56,449 nt of DNA from Rubripirellula sp. Lineage in GTDB: Bacteria; Planctomycetota; Planctomycetia; Pirellulales; Pirellulaceae. The notes beneath the pieces are model-generated. The model was not told where the DNA came from. It was given only the letters and a program-made list of their open reading frames with translations, and made no database searches. This document shows, in pieces, positions 8,512 to 17,261 of the stretch (positions within the stretch are counted from its first letter, which is position 1; each line of letters begins with the position of its first letter). Location of the stretch: positions 1-56,449 of the forward strand of contig JAQWPZ010000055.1 of the NCBI GenBank assembly GCA_029245125.1, read 5' to 3'. Made by a program: the position numbers and the translations under genes.

Positions 8512-9033
8512 TCAGCGGGGACGGGTGGACAACGTGCAAGCAGACCAACAACCGCGGCTCCCGTCCTTCGTTGCATCAACTGGTTCTCGCTTCCCGTCTT
8601 CATCGTACTTGTACTCAGCATCGCGGTACTCGTACTCGACTCCAGCATTGTACTCACCGGGCGGTTCCGCCACGGTATCCGATCGGACAATCAATCGAGT
8701 CAACATCGGGACGATCCGATGGAGCAAGCGATTCAAGTCCGCGTGGGATTTATCGTCAAGTCAGTTCGTCGCAACATAGATGTCTTGAATCGCAACACAT
8801 TCCAGCGTCGAGCCACGAGCGTTTTCTAGAAATCGACTTCGATCTTTCAGGCTTCGTTTTCCGTTGCCTTCGGCGATATTCAGCGGAATCGATTGGGCGG
8901 CGCGAAGCCGTTGGTCGCACGCATGGCGGTGGCAACCGTTCAGCTCCTTGGCAAGCTTGAACGACAAAGCGACGGATTCGATTGCCAGTCGATAAACGTC
9001 GAGTCGATCGCGATCGAAAACTGGTTCGGTCAT
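8512..9033 (-). pseudogene. four-helix-bundle (23S rRNA intervening-sequence type) protein gene with in-frame TGA
   Basis: Starting at the ATG at 9033 the frame reads MTEPVFDRDRLDVYRLAIE, then RLRAAQSIPLNIAEGNGK, SRFLENARGSTLECVAIQDI and VATN, typical of the IVS-type four-helix-bundle family. A TGA at 8761-8763 then interrupts it, but the same frame resumes without a shift as LDDKSHADLNRLLHRIVPML, which is the expected fourth helix, and runs to a stop at 8512. As the family usually has Gly before Leu-Asp here, the simplest reading is a GGA-to-TGA nonsense change. The tail has lost its usual Glu-Tyr repeat in part (VEYEYRDAEYKYDEDGK). A truncated three-helix product could still be made. No 23S rRNA gene is near, so this is an orphan copy. 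Confidence 0.75.
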
Positions 9034-9430
9034 GGGTGCCCCGTTTCGAGTACGAGCACGAGTACCGGGCCGCGCCCTGAGTACGAGTACGAGTACGAGC
9101 ACGAGTACGAGGACGAGGACGAGGACGATGGCACTTCATGCCAGGACCATTTGATCAATATAAAATCGTCACCCACCCATCTTCTTAGCAAGCATCATCC
9201 TCAGACGACGCAATCCTGAAGGTTTCCGAGACGAGGACCGCAAACGATCGCTCCAAAGCGAGAAAACAACCTGGCACCAAGGGCAACCTCTCGCATCAGC
9301 CAGACATCGACCGCCACATCAAATCGAACCAGTCTGCCAGACACCGCTGATCAATGCTGGGCATCGCGAAACAACGATCGCGAATTTCTTAGAAGGCAGC
9401 TCGATAAAGATTCCCACGGCGTGCCCCACG
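9034..9430. other. gene-free stretch upstream of the four-helix-bundle gene
   Basis: The first 95 bases are dominated by GAGTAC-type hexamers, listed separately. From about 9130 to 9430 there is no credible gene, hairpin or repeat. The frames that cross it are translations of the hexamer repeat. Confidence 0.5.
9048..9128. repeat. degenerate hexanucleotide repeat GAG(T/C/G)AC
   Basis: Three hexamers (GAGTAC, GAGCAC, GAGTAC) at 9048-9065, a 13-bp interruption, then about eight more at 9079-9127 that drift from GAGTAC to GAGGAC. In frame they encode Glu-Tyr, and on the other strand Arg-Thr or Leu-Val. A decayed version of the same hexamer appears on the other side of the four-helix-bundle gene around 8605-8655, so the gene is bracketed by the same simple repeat. 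Confidence 0.85.
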
Positions 9431-9464
9431 AAAAAACCCCGAAGAGTCAAACTCTTCGGGGTTT
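9431..9464 (-). terminator. intrinsic terminator of the YTV-repeat gene
   Basis: A perfect 14-bp inverted repeat (AAACCCCGAAGAGT and its complement) surrounds a three-base loop. On the minus strand the stem is followed by a T run (the A run at 9431-9436 on plus). It lies 45 bases downstream of the stop codon of the YTV-repeat gene. This is the strongest Rho-independent terminator in the window, suiting a highly transcribed single gene. Confidence 0.88.
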
Positions 9465-9508
9465 CGAAATTTGGCCCTGCTCAGCTTGGAGCAGGGATTC
9501 ACAACAAC

Positions 9509-11593
9509 CTATTTGCAGCAGTCAGCGGCTGGACCGTAGACGGGCACTTTGACAGTCGTTGCGACTGGCTTGCAGACGCGAACTTCTACCGTTTCCATTG
9601 TCTGGACAGGAACACACACGGTGTACTCCTCAGGTACCTCTTCCTTGACTGTCTCGTAAGTGGTGACGTCATAGGTTCGGGTTCGCTCTTCTGGCTCGCA
9701 GGTAGTGGTCTCAACTTCGCGGGAGCGTTCTTGAGTTTCCATTCGCTGCTTTTTCACGGTTCGCGTGCGAGTTTCCGTCTTGCAGCTAGTCTGCGAAACC
9801 ATTCGCTTGCGTGTTTCCATTCGTGTCTTGCAGACAGGAACCATGCGGGTGCGAGTCTCACTCACCATTTTGGTGACAGGGACAGTCCGAGTTCGCTCTT
9901 CGGTGCGGTACTTGGTGATGTCACGAGTTCGCTCTTCTTCGCGATGCTTGCAAAGGGAAACCATTCGAGTCTTCGTCTCGGTGGCCCATTCGCAATAAGC
10001 CACTTCGCGGCTTCGCGTTTCCATACGATTCTTTCGTACAGCAACAGTACAAGTCCGTGTTTCGGTTTCCCAAACGCGAACTGGTACTTCGCAGGTGCGA
10101 TTTTCCCAGCGAGTTTTGCGAACAGCAACTTCGCGGGTACGAGCTTCCGGACGATACTTCGTCACGGTGCACTCGCGAGTACGATCTTCCGTGCGGCACT
10201 TCTGCACTTTGACAACGCGAGTTCGCTCTTCTGGTCGGCATTTGGTGACCGTGATCGTGCGAGTGCGTTCTTCAGGGCGGCACTTTTGAACCTGAACCGT
10301 TCGGGTACGAGCCTCTTTAACCCAATTGGTAACGGTGTAGGTGTAAGGAACTTCGGAGGTCTGACGCTCGTAAGTCGTGCAAGGAACCTCTTCGGAAACC
10401 ATGTTAGGAACATAAACGCGTCGATAGACGGTTCGGGTTCCACCACCACAACCAGTTCCGCATCCACCACCGCAAGCAGAAGTCGGGCAGCAGCAGCAGC
10501 AAGCGGCACTGCCACATGCGTTGCCACAAGCAACTTCGACAGCTTGGCATTCGTATTTACCCATGTCGCGGGTCACGGTCTTCATGGTGGTGACAGGCAC
10601 ACATTTTGAAACGGTGCGGGTCCCTTCTTTGGTCTCGGTCACAGGAACACACTCGGTATAAGTCTGCTCCACGTCTTCGGTGTAAGCGACCTGGACCGTG
10701 TAGGTTTGCTCAACTTCCTCGGTGTAAGGAACTTGAACAGTGTAAGTCTGCTCCGACTCTTCCACGTAGGGGACGTTGACCTTGTAGGTCTGAGTCATGG
10801 TTTCCTGGTAAGGAACCATCGTGGTGTAGTCTTGGGTTACCGTTTCGGTGTAAGGAACACAAACTCGGTACTCACGAGTCTCGGTAACTGTTTTCGGTAC
10901 TCGAACCTGATAAGTTTTTTCGATGTTCTCGGTGTACGGAACACAAACTTGGTAATCGACCATTTTGGTCTTTCGAACCGGAACACGAACGTCATACGAC
11001 TGCTCGACTTGCTCGGTGTAAGGAACCATCACCTTGTACGTTTGCTGCTCGGTGTAAGGAACGCAAACCGTGTAAGTCTGTGTAACGTCCTCTTTCACTG
11101 GAACACACACCGTGTAGGTCTGCTCAACCTGCTCGGTGTATGGCACGCTAACTTGGTATTCCTGCTCGACTTCAGTCGTGACAGGAACCTGTACGGTGTA
11201 CTCTTCCTCTTCTTCATAAGGAACACATACCTGGACTTTATAAGTCTCGGTGTGGGTCTCCGTTTTGGGAACCATCACGGTGTACGTTTGTTCCTTGGTT
11301 TCGACCTTCGCGACTTGTCGACAGACCGTTCGCATGCGAGTGCGAGTCTCTCGTTGGTAGGTCGTGCGTGGGACCTCACGGGTCTCGGTCACGTATTGTG
11401 ACCGCATAACGGTTTGCTCTTCGTATCCGACGATCTCGCCGTTGGAAGAACCTGCAGCACCGACGCTGCTTGCAGTTACGCAAGGCGAGCTGGTGGCACA
11501 GCCGCTACATTTGCCACAGCCGGCTTGGGCATCAACTGACAGCAACAATGCCGCGCTAAGTCCCAAAAATGCCTGTAAAAGATGTGCTCTCAT
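9509..11593 (-). CDS. secreted YTV-repeat cell-surface protein
   Basis: A 694-residue protein, started at the ATG at 11593 because GGAG lies eight bases upstream and a signal peptide follows directly (MRAHLLQAFLGLSAALLLSV, cleavage near AQA). A Cys/Ser-rich head comes next. About sixteen tandem 14-residue units of the type YTVQVPYTEEVEQT fill roughly residues 95-330. A Cys/Gly-rich knot (SAACCCCCPTSACGGGCGTG) follows, then about fifteen 14-residue units of the type RTRTVQVQKCRPEE fill roughly residues 420-640, ending with CVPVQTMETVEVRVCKPV. The first array is acidic and the second basic. YTV-motif proteins are a planctomycete-specific family, reported in R. baltica cell-wall fractions. Alternating hydrophobic residues suggest beta strands, and regular Cys suggests disulfide cross-linking. 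It is a single-gene unit with its own terminator. Confidence 0.9.
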   Translation of the reverse strand: MRAHLLQAFLGLSAALLLSVDAQAGCGKCSGCATSSPCVTASSVGAAGSSNGEIVGYEEQTVMRSQYVTETREVPRTTYQRETRTRMRTVCRQVAKVETKEQTYTVMVPKTETHTETYKVQVCVPYEEEEEYTVQVPVTTEVEQEYQVSVPYTEQVEQTYTVCVPVKEDVTQTYTVCVPYTEQQTYKVMVPYTEQVEQSYDVRVPVRKTKMVDYQVCVPYTENIEKTYQVRVPKTVTETREYRVCVPYTETVTQDYTTMVPYQETMTQTYKVNVPYVEESEQTYTVQVPYTEEVEQTYTVQVAYTEDVEQTYTECVPVTETKEGTRTVSKCVPVTTMKTVTRDMGKYECQAVEVACGNACGSAACCCCCPTSACGGGCGTGCGGGTRTVYRRVYVPNMVSEEVPCTTYERQTSEVPYTYTVTNWVKEARTRTVQVQKCRPEERTRTITVTKCRPEERTRVVKVQKCRTEDRTRECTVTKYRPEARTREVAVRKTRWENRTCEVPVRVWETETRTCTVAVRKNRMETRSREVAYCEWATETKTRMVSLCKHREEERTRDITKYRTEERTRTVPVTKMVSETRTRMVPVCKTRMETRKRMVSQTSCKTETRTRTVKKQRMETQERSREVETTTCEPEERTRTYDVTTYETVKEEVPEEYTVCVPVQTMETVEVRVCKPVATTVKVPVYGPAADCCK

Positions 11594-12435
11594 GAAAAAA
11601 ACTCCGGGGTTGTGTCTCACAGCATGCGAGGCTCAAGAATGGTCGAACGAGGTAACCCCTGACGGCTGCGCAAGATAGGCCGTTTCGGTGATCCCACAAG
11701 AATCTAATACCCGTTCCCGACCTGTTCAACCATTCATGCAAAATTAGCAACATTTTCCGCAACGATTTTGTTGACTCAGGTGGGCTGCCAAACCACCAGA
11801 TTGGTTACCGCAACAGCGGAATCGTTCCAATTGGGATGCGGGACTGCAGGATCGGCCAACCGGGATCGGCGTGTCTTGTGTCAGTTTGATTACCGAACCG
11901 TTTCGTGGCGTTACGGCACCAGCAGTGGTGCTGCAACGCGGTTCGCCCTTGCTGTCTTGCCAACCCGTCCGCCGCTCTCAACCTGCGGAATTCGACAGGC
12001 AACTCGAAAAAAATACAAATTTCACCTCGAGCGGCGGTCTGCACCTCGAGCTTCAGGATCCCAGGTTCTCCGATCATTTCGTGCAACCAGCCCAAACTCC
12101 CGTTTCCGTACCGAGCGAAATGGTGTTTGTGATTCAAAAAGGATCAGAATCAAGCTGATTCGGTTCCAGCGAGCTTGTCAGCTATCTGAGGCCAAAGTTT
12201 GTGATGCGATCTAGCCGATAGCCAACGCAGGCACGGGATCCATCCAAATTGTTGCTGAAGCGGCGAAATCCGCGGGCTCCCACTGAAATGTTTGGGTGAG
12301 GGACCAATGACAAATCGGGTTCACTTCCGTATGATTCGAGAGGGGTAGGACAACGATGAATTCCGCCTCTCAAGATTGGCGATTGGATGCGGCGTCCGCA
12401 TCAAAAAGACTCGGGTTGTTGGCGAGGGAGGATCG
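11594..12435. other. long gene-free stretch between the YTV protein and the PAS-GAF-receiver gene
   Basis: About 840 bases with no gene that can be supported. Overlapping open frames occur on both strands around 11770-12210. One plus frame begins like a lipoprotein (TILLTQVGCQTT, near 11765) and a second plus frame ends plausibly (LHLELQDPRFSD to VIQKG, stop near 12160), which could be a frameshifted remnant. The minus strand is open over the same bases, so coding is undecided. The stretch must also hold the promoters of both flanking, divergent genes. Confidence 0.35.
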
Positions 12436-14193
12436 ATGAGTCGATCACCAGAGGCAACGAAATCGACTAGCGAGCCACGGCGCTTGATTTGCGTCGGTGA
12501 CCCGAAGACGCTGCCAGGTGACGTCGACCCAGACCGAGTCATCCTGGTTGACACCTCGGTTGCGGTCGTTGATGAGCTGAGCGAACCGTCGGTCAACGGG
12601 GTATGGATAGCTCGCGATCAGTTCCCCCAGTTGACTGAATTGAGAGGCATCGCCCAAAGCGCGAGCATGCTTCGCGATATGCCTGAAGGCGTCGCCCTAC
12701 TCGATTCAGATGTCCGCGTGCTGTGGGCGAATCGTCGACTCGCCCATTGGTCGGGCCGCCCGGAGGATGAGGTCACTGGCGTCAATTTCTATGAATTGCT
12801 GGCCAACCCCGAAATCATGGGTCCAGATTTTTGTCCCTTTCATACAGCACTGGCCACCGGGGAAGAATCCACTAGCACGCTTCAAACCGACGGGAATCGC
12901 TACTACCAAGTCCACGCGGCACCGATTGTCCAACCCAACTACTCCCGTCAATTGATTGTTACTGTCAGTGACATCACCGATGAGATTCTTCAACAACAAA
13001 AATTGGCGGCCATCCATCATGCGGGTCGAGAATTAGCTGATCTGCGGCCCACCGAAATCTTCATGATGGAAGTGGATGAACGGATTGATTTGCTGAAAGA
13101 GAACATTCGGCACTATCTAAACGATTTGCTGAATTTCGAAGTGATTGAAATTCGCTTACTCGAACACACAACGGGCAATCTCGTTCCACTGCTGAGTGTC
13201 GGGATCGATCAAGACGCCGCCGACCGCCAACTCTATGCTCACCCTCAAGGAAACGGCATCACTGGCTACGTCGCTGCCAGCGGGATGAGCTACGTTTGCC
13301 AAGATGTCGAAAACGATCCGCTGTTTATCCCGGGTGCTAACAACTCCAAAAGTTCCATCACGGCGCCGCTGATACTCCACGACCAAGTCTTGGGGACGAT
13401 CAATGTCGAAAGCCCTGACCCGAGTGCATTCAGTGATAGTGATTTACAGTTCTTAGAAATCTTCGCGCGGGATGTAGCTTTTGCGTTGAATACGCTGGAG
13501 TTGTTGGTTGCCCAGAAGGCGAACACAGCCCAGCAGAGCTGCGATGCAATCCACAGTGCCGTCGCATTGCCGGTCGATGAAATTCTGAATGATGCAGTTA
13601 ACGTGATGGAGGGATACATCGGCCACAGTCCAGAAGTCGTGGACCGCCTGCGAAGAATTCTCCAGAATGCTCGTGACATCAAGCAGACGATCCAGCAAAT
13701 CGGACAAAAGATGACACCGCTGGAAGCAGTCCCCGCTGGTGTTCAATCTCCGCAACACGCGATGTTGCGCGGCAAACGCGTCTTGGTTGTCGATGCTGAT
13801 GGACAGGTTCGCGAAGATGCACATCAGCTACTCGAAAAGTATGGTTGCGTTGTAGAAACCGCTCACAAAGGTGACGAAGCGGTACTGATGGTTCGTGGCA
13901 GCGGCGGCGCTGATAGCTATGACGTGATCATCAGTGACATCCGACTACCCGATTACAGCGGGTATCAGTTGATGCGAAGACTCGGCGAAATCATGGAACG
14001 TGTGCCGATGGTTCTGATGACTGGATTCGGATATGACCCTGGTCACTCGATCGTCAAGGCGAGGCAAGCAGGCCTGCACCCCAAATGTGTGCTGTTCAAG
14101 CCGTTTCGCCTCGATCAACTGATCGATGTGATTCGAACAATTTTAGAGATCGACCAACGACCACTAGGCGAGCAACCAGAGACTGACGAGTAG
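12436..14193 (+). CDS. PAS-GAF-receiver signalling protein without kinase domain
   Basis: A 585-residue cytoplasmic protein. The ATG at 12436 is preferred over an upstream TTG because GGGAGG sits just before it. Residues about 80-182 form a PAS domain (LRDMPEGVALLDSDVRVLWANR), 208-355 a GAF domain (GNGITGYVAASGMSYVCQDV, SSITAPLILHDQVLGTINVE), and 380-430 two helices that resemble a histidine-kinase dimerisation domain. Residues about 447-575 form a receiver domain (KRVLVVDADGQVRED, IISDIRLPDYSGYQ, VLMTGF, LFKPF), with the phospho-acceptor Asp in ISDIRLP. No ATP-binding kinase domain follows the helices, so it cannot phosphorylate itself. It likely senses a ligand or redox state and takes phosphate from another kinase. 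It is convergent with the EF-G-like gene. Confidence 0.88.
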   Translation: MSRSPEATKSTSEPRRLICVGDPKTLPGDVDPDRVILVDTSVAVVDELSEPSVNGVWIARDQFPQLTELRGIAQSASMLRDMPEGVALLDSDVRVLWANRRLAHWSGRPEDEVTGVNFYELLANPEIMGPDFCPFHTALATGEESTSTLQTDGNRYYQVHAAPIVQPNYSRQLIVTVSDITDEILQQQKLAAIHHAGRELADLRPTEIFMMEVDERIDLLKENIRHYLNDLLNFEVIEIRLLEHTTGNLVPLLSVGIDQDAADRQLYAHPQGNGITGYVAASGMSYVCQDVENDPLFIPGANNSKSSITAPLILHDQVLGTINVESPDPSAFSDSDLQFLEIFARDVAFALNTLELLVAQKANTAQQSCDAIHSAVALPVDEILNDAVNVMEGYIGHSPEVVDRLRRILQNARDIKQTIQQIGQKMTPLEAVPAGVQSPQHAMLRGKRVLVVDADGQVREDAHQLLEKYGCVVETAHKGDEAVLMVRGSGGADSYDVIISDIRLPDYSGYQLMRRLGEIMERVPMVLMTGFGYDPGHSIVKARQAGLHPKCVLFKPFRLDQLIDVIRTILEIDQRPLGEQPETDE

Positions 14194-14218
14194 ATCGCTC
14201 GCTCGGGCCACGACCTCG

Positions 14219-16315
14219 TCACATGGAAAATTCTTCTTCCTGATTGGTTGCTGCATCCATCAGCTTCTTTTGAATCTCACAAGACACCGTTTCGTAGTGG
14301 CTGAAGCTGAGAGTGTAGCTCCCTTGGCCGGCAGTCATGCTGGATAAGGTGCGGCTGTAGTGACCAACCGCGCGAAGCGGTACTTCACATTCAATCGACT
14401 GCATTCCACCTCCGACTGCGTCGCTACTCAACACCCGACCGCCTCGACCACTCAAGTCACTGAAGATATCGCCAACATGCGTCTCTGGTGTCGTCACAAC
14501 CATATGCACGACAGGTTCCAGCAAAGCGGGTCGAGCCTGCTGGAAGACCTCCCGAAAGACCAAACTGCCAGCCATCTTGAAAGCGGCTTCACTGCTGTCA
14601 ACCGGATGGTGCTTGCCAAAGAACACTTCAACTGCAACGTCCTGGATCGGGTACCCGGCAATCACACCCCCAGACAGCCTCGCTAAAAATCCTTTTTCAA
14701 TCGCGGGCATCAAGTTACCGGGGATCACACCACCGACAACCGAATCGACCCACAAAAAGTTGGACTTCGCATGGTAGTGACTTGACTTCATCGCAGGGAA
14801 CCGATCTTTCGTCGCAAACGATTCGATCTCCGTGCCTCGCGGCAAGGGCAACATACGAATGTGAACCTCACCAAATTGCCCTCGGCCACCACTCTGTTTT
14901 TTGTGGCGATAGCTTCCCTCGGCGGCCTGCGTGATGGTCTCGCGATAAGGAATCCGTGGTTCGTGTGTCGCCACTTCAATTTTATCGCGGCGTAACAATC
15001 GTTCACGCAGAATTTGCAGATGCAATTCGCTCGTCCCCATCATCACCATTTCGCTGGTCTGTGGATCACGCGATAACTTCAGCGTCGGATCCTCTTCTGT
15101 CAATTTGTGCATCGAAGCGGACAACTTGTTCTCATCACCCCGTTTCTTTGGCGAGATCGCCAAACCGACCATTGGCTCCGGGAACGCGATCGGTGGTAAT
15201 TCTAAATCACCTAAAGAGGAACCAACATGTAAGTCTTCCATTTTGGCAACCGCCACAATCTCTCCTGCCGAGGCCGAATCAATTGACTTGGTTTGTTCTC
15301 CCTGCACCCGCAGCAGTGGATGGAGCTTGACCTCCTTGCGAACCCCACTGACATGGACTGACTGATCCTTGCGTAACGTACCGCTGAAAATCCGGATGTA
15401 GCTTAGTTTTTGCACAAAGGGATCGACTCGAACCTTAAATACCCGGGCAATCACTGGCCCATCGGCCGCTTGGTTGATGGTGACGGTTTCACCGGCAGCG
15501 GACGGCAATTGACGCACAATCTCTTCAGGAACCGGTGCGACATCCACCAAGGTGTCCAGCAAGGGTGTGAGTCCAACACCGGTATTTGCCGAGGTACACA
15601 AAACCGGAATCACGTTACCGGCCGCAATGGATTGCTTCAGCAGACGCCTCAACGCATCGCCGCCGGGCATCACACCTTCAAAATATTGCTCCATCAACGT
15701 CTCATCAGACTCAACCAACTTCTCGACCAATTGCTCGTGAGCATGCACCAAATTCATGGCGGCATCTCGAGCCTCGTTTGGCAGATCGATCGTGCAAGCA
15801 ACGTCTGTTAAAGAACTGCCCTCACCGAGCGGAACCTGAAGAGGCACCACTTCATTTCCCCAAGTGTCCCGACACTCTTGCAAAATTACTTTGTAATCAG
15901 CTTGTGGATCATCCATTTTGGTGACCACGATCATGCGTGGGATGCCGGCATGCTGGGCTTCCTCCATCGCACGTCGAGTATTTAGCTGAATCCCCGCATG
16001 CGCATTGATGCAAATCACCGCACAATCGACCGCCGCCATCGCGCCAATCATCCCGCCGATAAAGTCTGAGTACCCGGGGGTGTCAATGAAATTGAAGTTT
16101 GACTGACCGTGTCGCAAATGAACCACGGCAGATTCAATGGAGTGCCCGTGTGCTTTTTCCTCCTCATCAAAATCGCAAACACTTGTTTGGTCTGCGACAC
16201 TCGGCGTTCCCGGCACCGCTCCTGCTTCGGCCAACAAGCGATCAACAAGAGTCGTCTTGCCGGCCGATGCGTGTCCACAGATGGCAAGGTTCCTCCATTC
16301 AGACGAACGTGACAT
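14219..16315 (-). CDS. EF-G-like translational GTPase (paralogue type)
   Basis: A 698-residue protein with the five-domain layout of EF-G. The GTPase motifs are GHASAGKTTL (P loop), DTPGYSDF (G3) and VVTKMDDP (G4, Thr in place of the usual Asn). Domain IV (YRHKKQSGGRGQFGEVHIRM) and the C-terminal GDIFSDLSGRGGRV segment are clear. The P loop reads GHASAGKT instead of AHIDAGKT of housekeeping EF-G, and the gene lies away from rpsL/rpsG/tuf, which places it with EF-G-like paralogues of uncertain role rather than the main fusA. The start has a strong AAGGAG eight bases upstream. It may act in ribosome recycling or under special growth conditions; this is inference. Confidence 0.88.
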   Translation of the reverse strand: MSRSSEWRNLAICGHASAGKTTLVDRLLAEAGAVPGTPSVADQTSVCDFDEEEKAHGHSIESAVVHLRHGQSNFNFIDTPGYSDFIGGMIGAMAAVDCAVICINAHAGIQLNTRRAMEEAQHAGIPRMIVVTKMDDPQADYKVILQECRDTWGNEVVPLQVPLGEGSSLTDVACTIDLPNEARDAAMNLVHAHEQLVEKLVESDETLMEQYFEGVMPGGDALRRLLKQSIAAGNVIPVLCTSANTGVGLTPLLDTLVDVAPVPEEIVRQLPSAAGETVTINQAADGPVIARVFKVRVDPFVQKLSYIRIFSGTLRKDQSVHVSGVRKEVKLHPLLRVQGEQTKSIDSASAGEIVAVAKMEDLHVGSSLGDLELPPIAFPEPMVGLAISPKKRGDENKLSASMHKLTEEDPTLKLSRDPQTSEMVMMGTSELHLQILRERLLRRDKIEVATHEPRIPYRETITQAAEGSYRHKKQSGGRGQFGEVHIRMLPLPRGTEIESFATKDRFPAMKSSHYHAKSNFLWVDSVVGGVIPGNLMPAIEKGFLARLSGGVIAGYPIQDVAVEVFFGKHHPVDSSEAAFKMAGSLVFREVFQQARPALLEPVVHMVVTTPETHVGDIFSDLSGRGGRVLSSDAVGGGMQSIECEVPLRAVGHYSRTLSSMTAGQGSYTLSFSHYETVSCEIQKKLMDAATNQEEEFSM

Positions 16316-16746
16316 AGCACAAACTCCTTCATGAGAAGTCGGCGACGATCACGCCAGCCACCAGGCTCGCCAATCGCACCGAGCAGGAAGCCTCCAATGT
16401 AGGACCACCAGAATTCAGATGCAAAGTTTTCGGGAAATTAGGAGGGAGCTCCAGACGAAACCGGCGATCAACCCAAACCCCAAAAGCCTCCCAAACTGAC
16501 AACCAGCTCGTTTCGAGGCTCGGCTAACGCATAGAAAAACCAGGGGCAGCGCGATTCGGTTGGCAAGCGAAACCTGCAAACCTGCAACCATCAGCAGGCA
16601 ACGAACGGGCAGTCACGCAATTGCGGCGGAAGCGCTTCATCAGAATTCGCCTTCACCGAGAATTGATTGGCCGAACTAGTTACGACGTCCGGCGACGCAA
16701 CTCCAAACGAAGATTCGCTTCGTATCCTAGGGATTTCCCGAGGAGC
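16316..16746. other. gene-free stretch upstream of the EF-G-like gene
   Basis: About 430 bases with no credible gene. The first 15 bases contain the AAGGAG ribosome-binding site for the EF-G-like gene. The rest presumably carries its promoter and the end of the response-regulator transcript. No repeat or clear hairpin was seen. Confidence 0.5.
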
Positions 16747-17202
16747 CTACTCGCTGGCGGCATTCGATTTTGTTCCGTGCTCATCTTCCATCTCTTCGAT
16801 GTAGCGACGCAGGCGCTCCAACTCGTCGACGGTCCCTTTGAACTTCAACATCGTGTCGACACGTTTCAGCAACTCGATCTTGTTGACCGGTTTACTGAGG
16901 AAATCGTCGGTTCCCGAAGCAACAGCACGTTCAATGTCACCAAGCTCGCTCAAGGCAGTGACCATCAACACCATCACCCGCTTCGTCTCGGGATCGTCTT
17001 TGAGTTGCTTACAGACCTCGAACCCGCTGCGTTTGGGCATCATTACATCTAATAACACCAAGTCAGGTTTGAATGAATGCACCTTAGCGATGGTGTCGTC
17101 CCCATCGACCGAGGTTTCAAGCTCGCAGTCGATGTTGACCAAATAAGCTTCGAGCAACTCGCGGTTGGCATCGTTGTCGTCGGCTATCAGAATTCGATGC
17201 AT
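16747..17202 (-). CDS. single-domain response regulator (CheY-like)
   Basis: A 151-residue protein consisting of one receiver domain plus a short charged C-terminal helix (DELERLRRYIEEMEDEHG). Acidic-pocket residues are DDND near position 8, the phospho-acceptor is D52 in LVLLDVMMPKRSG, and the switch Thr and conserved Lys lie in MVTALS and FLSKPVNKIELL. All receiver residues are intact, so it should be phosphorylated by a partner kinase. There is no output domain and no kinase beside it, so its target must be protein-protein contact. It follows glyA by 59 bases on the same strand and could be co-transcribed. Confidence 0.92.
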   Translation of the reverse strand: MHRILIADDNDANRELLEAYLVNIDCELETSVDGDDTIAKVHSFKPDLVLLDVMMPKRSGFEVCKQLKDDPETKRVMVLMVTALSELGDIERAVASGTDDFLSKPVNKIELLKRVDTMLKFKGTVDELERLRRYIEEMEDEHGTKSNAASE

Positions 17203-17261
17203 GGAACAAAAACTGTCTTAGAGTGTTCGGGAAAATCCCAGCAGGGTGACCATCAAGTCAC

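Noticed and set aside
9731-10609. Long open frame on the plus strand opposite the YTV-repeat gene
   Set aside because: It is the complement of the in-frame 42-bp repeats of the minus-strand gene. The minus strand has the signal peptide, ribosome-binding site, repeat regularity and terminator.
9509-11593. Regular DNA periodicity that might look like a CRISPR array
   Set aside because: The period is 42 bp with degenerate units and no unique spacers; it encodes 14-residue protein repeats.
14219-16315. Calling the gene fusA
   Set aside because: P-loop and G4 changes and the lack of ribosomal-protein neighbours point to an EF-G paralogue.
16621-17052. Plus-strand frame opposite the response regulator
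   Set aside because: The receiver domain on the minus strand is complete and canonical; the plus frame is its complement.
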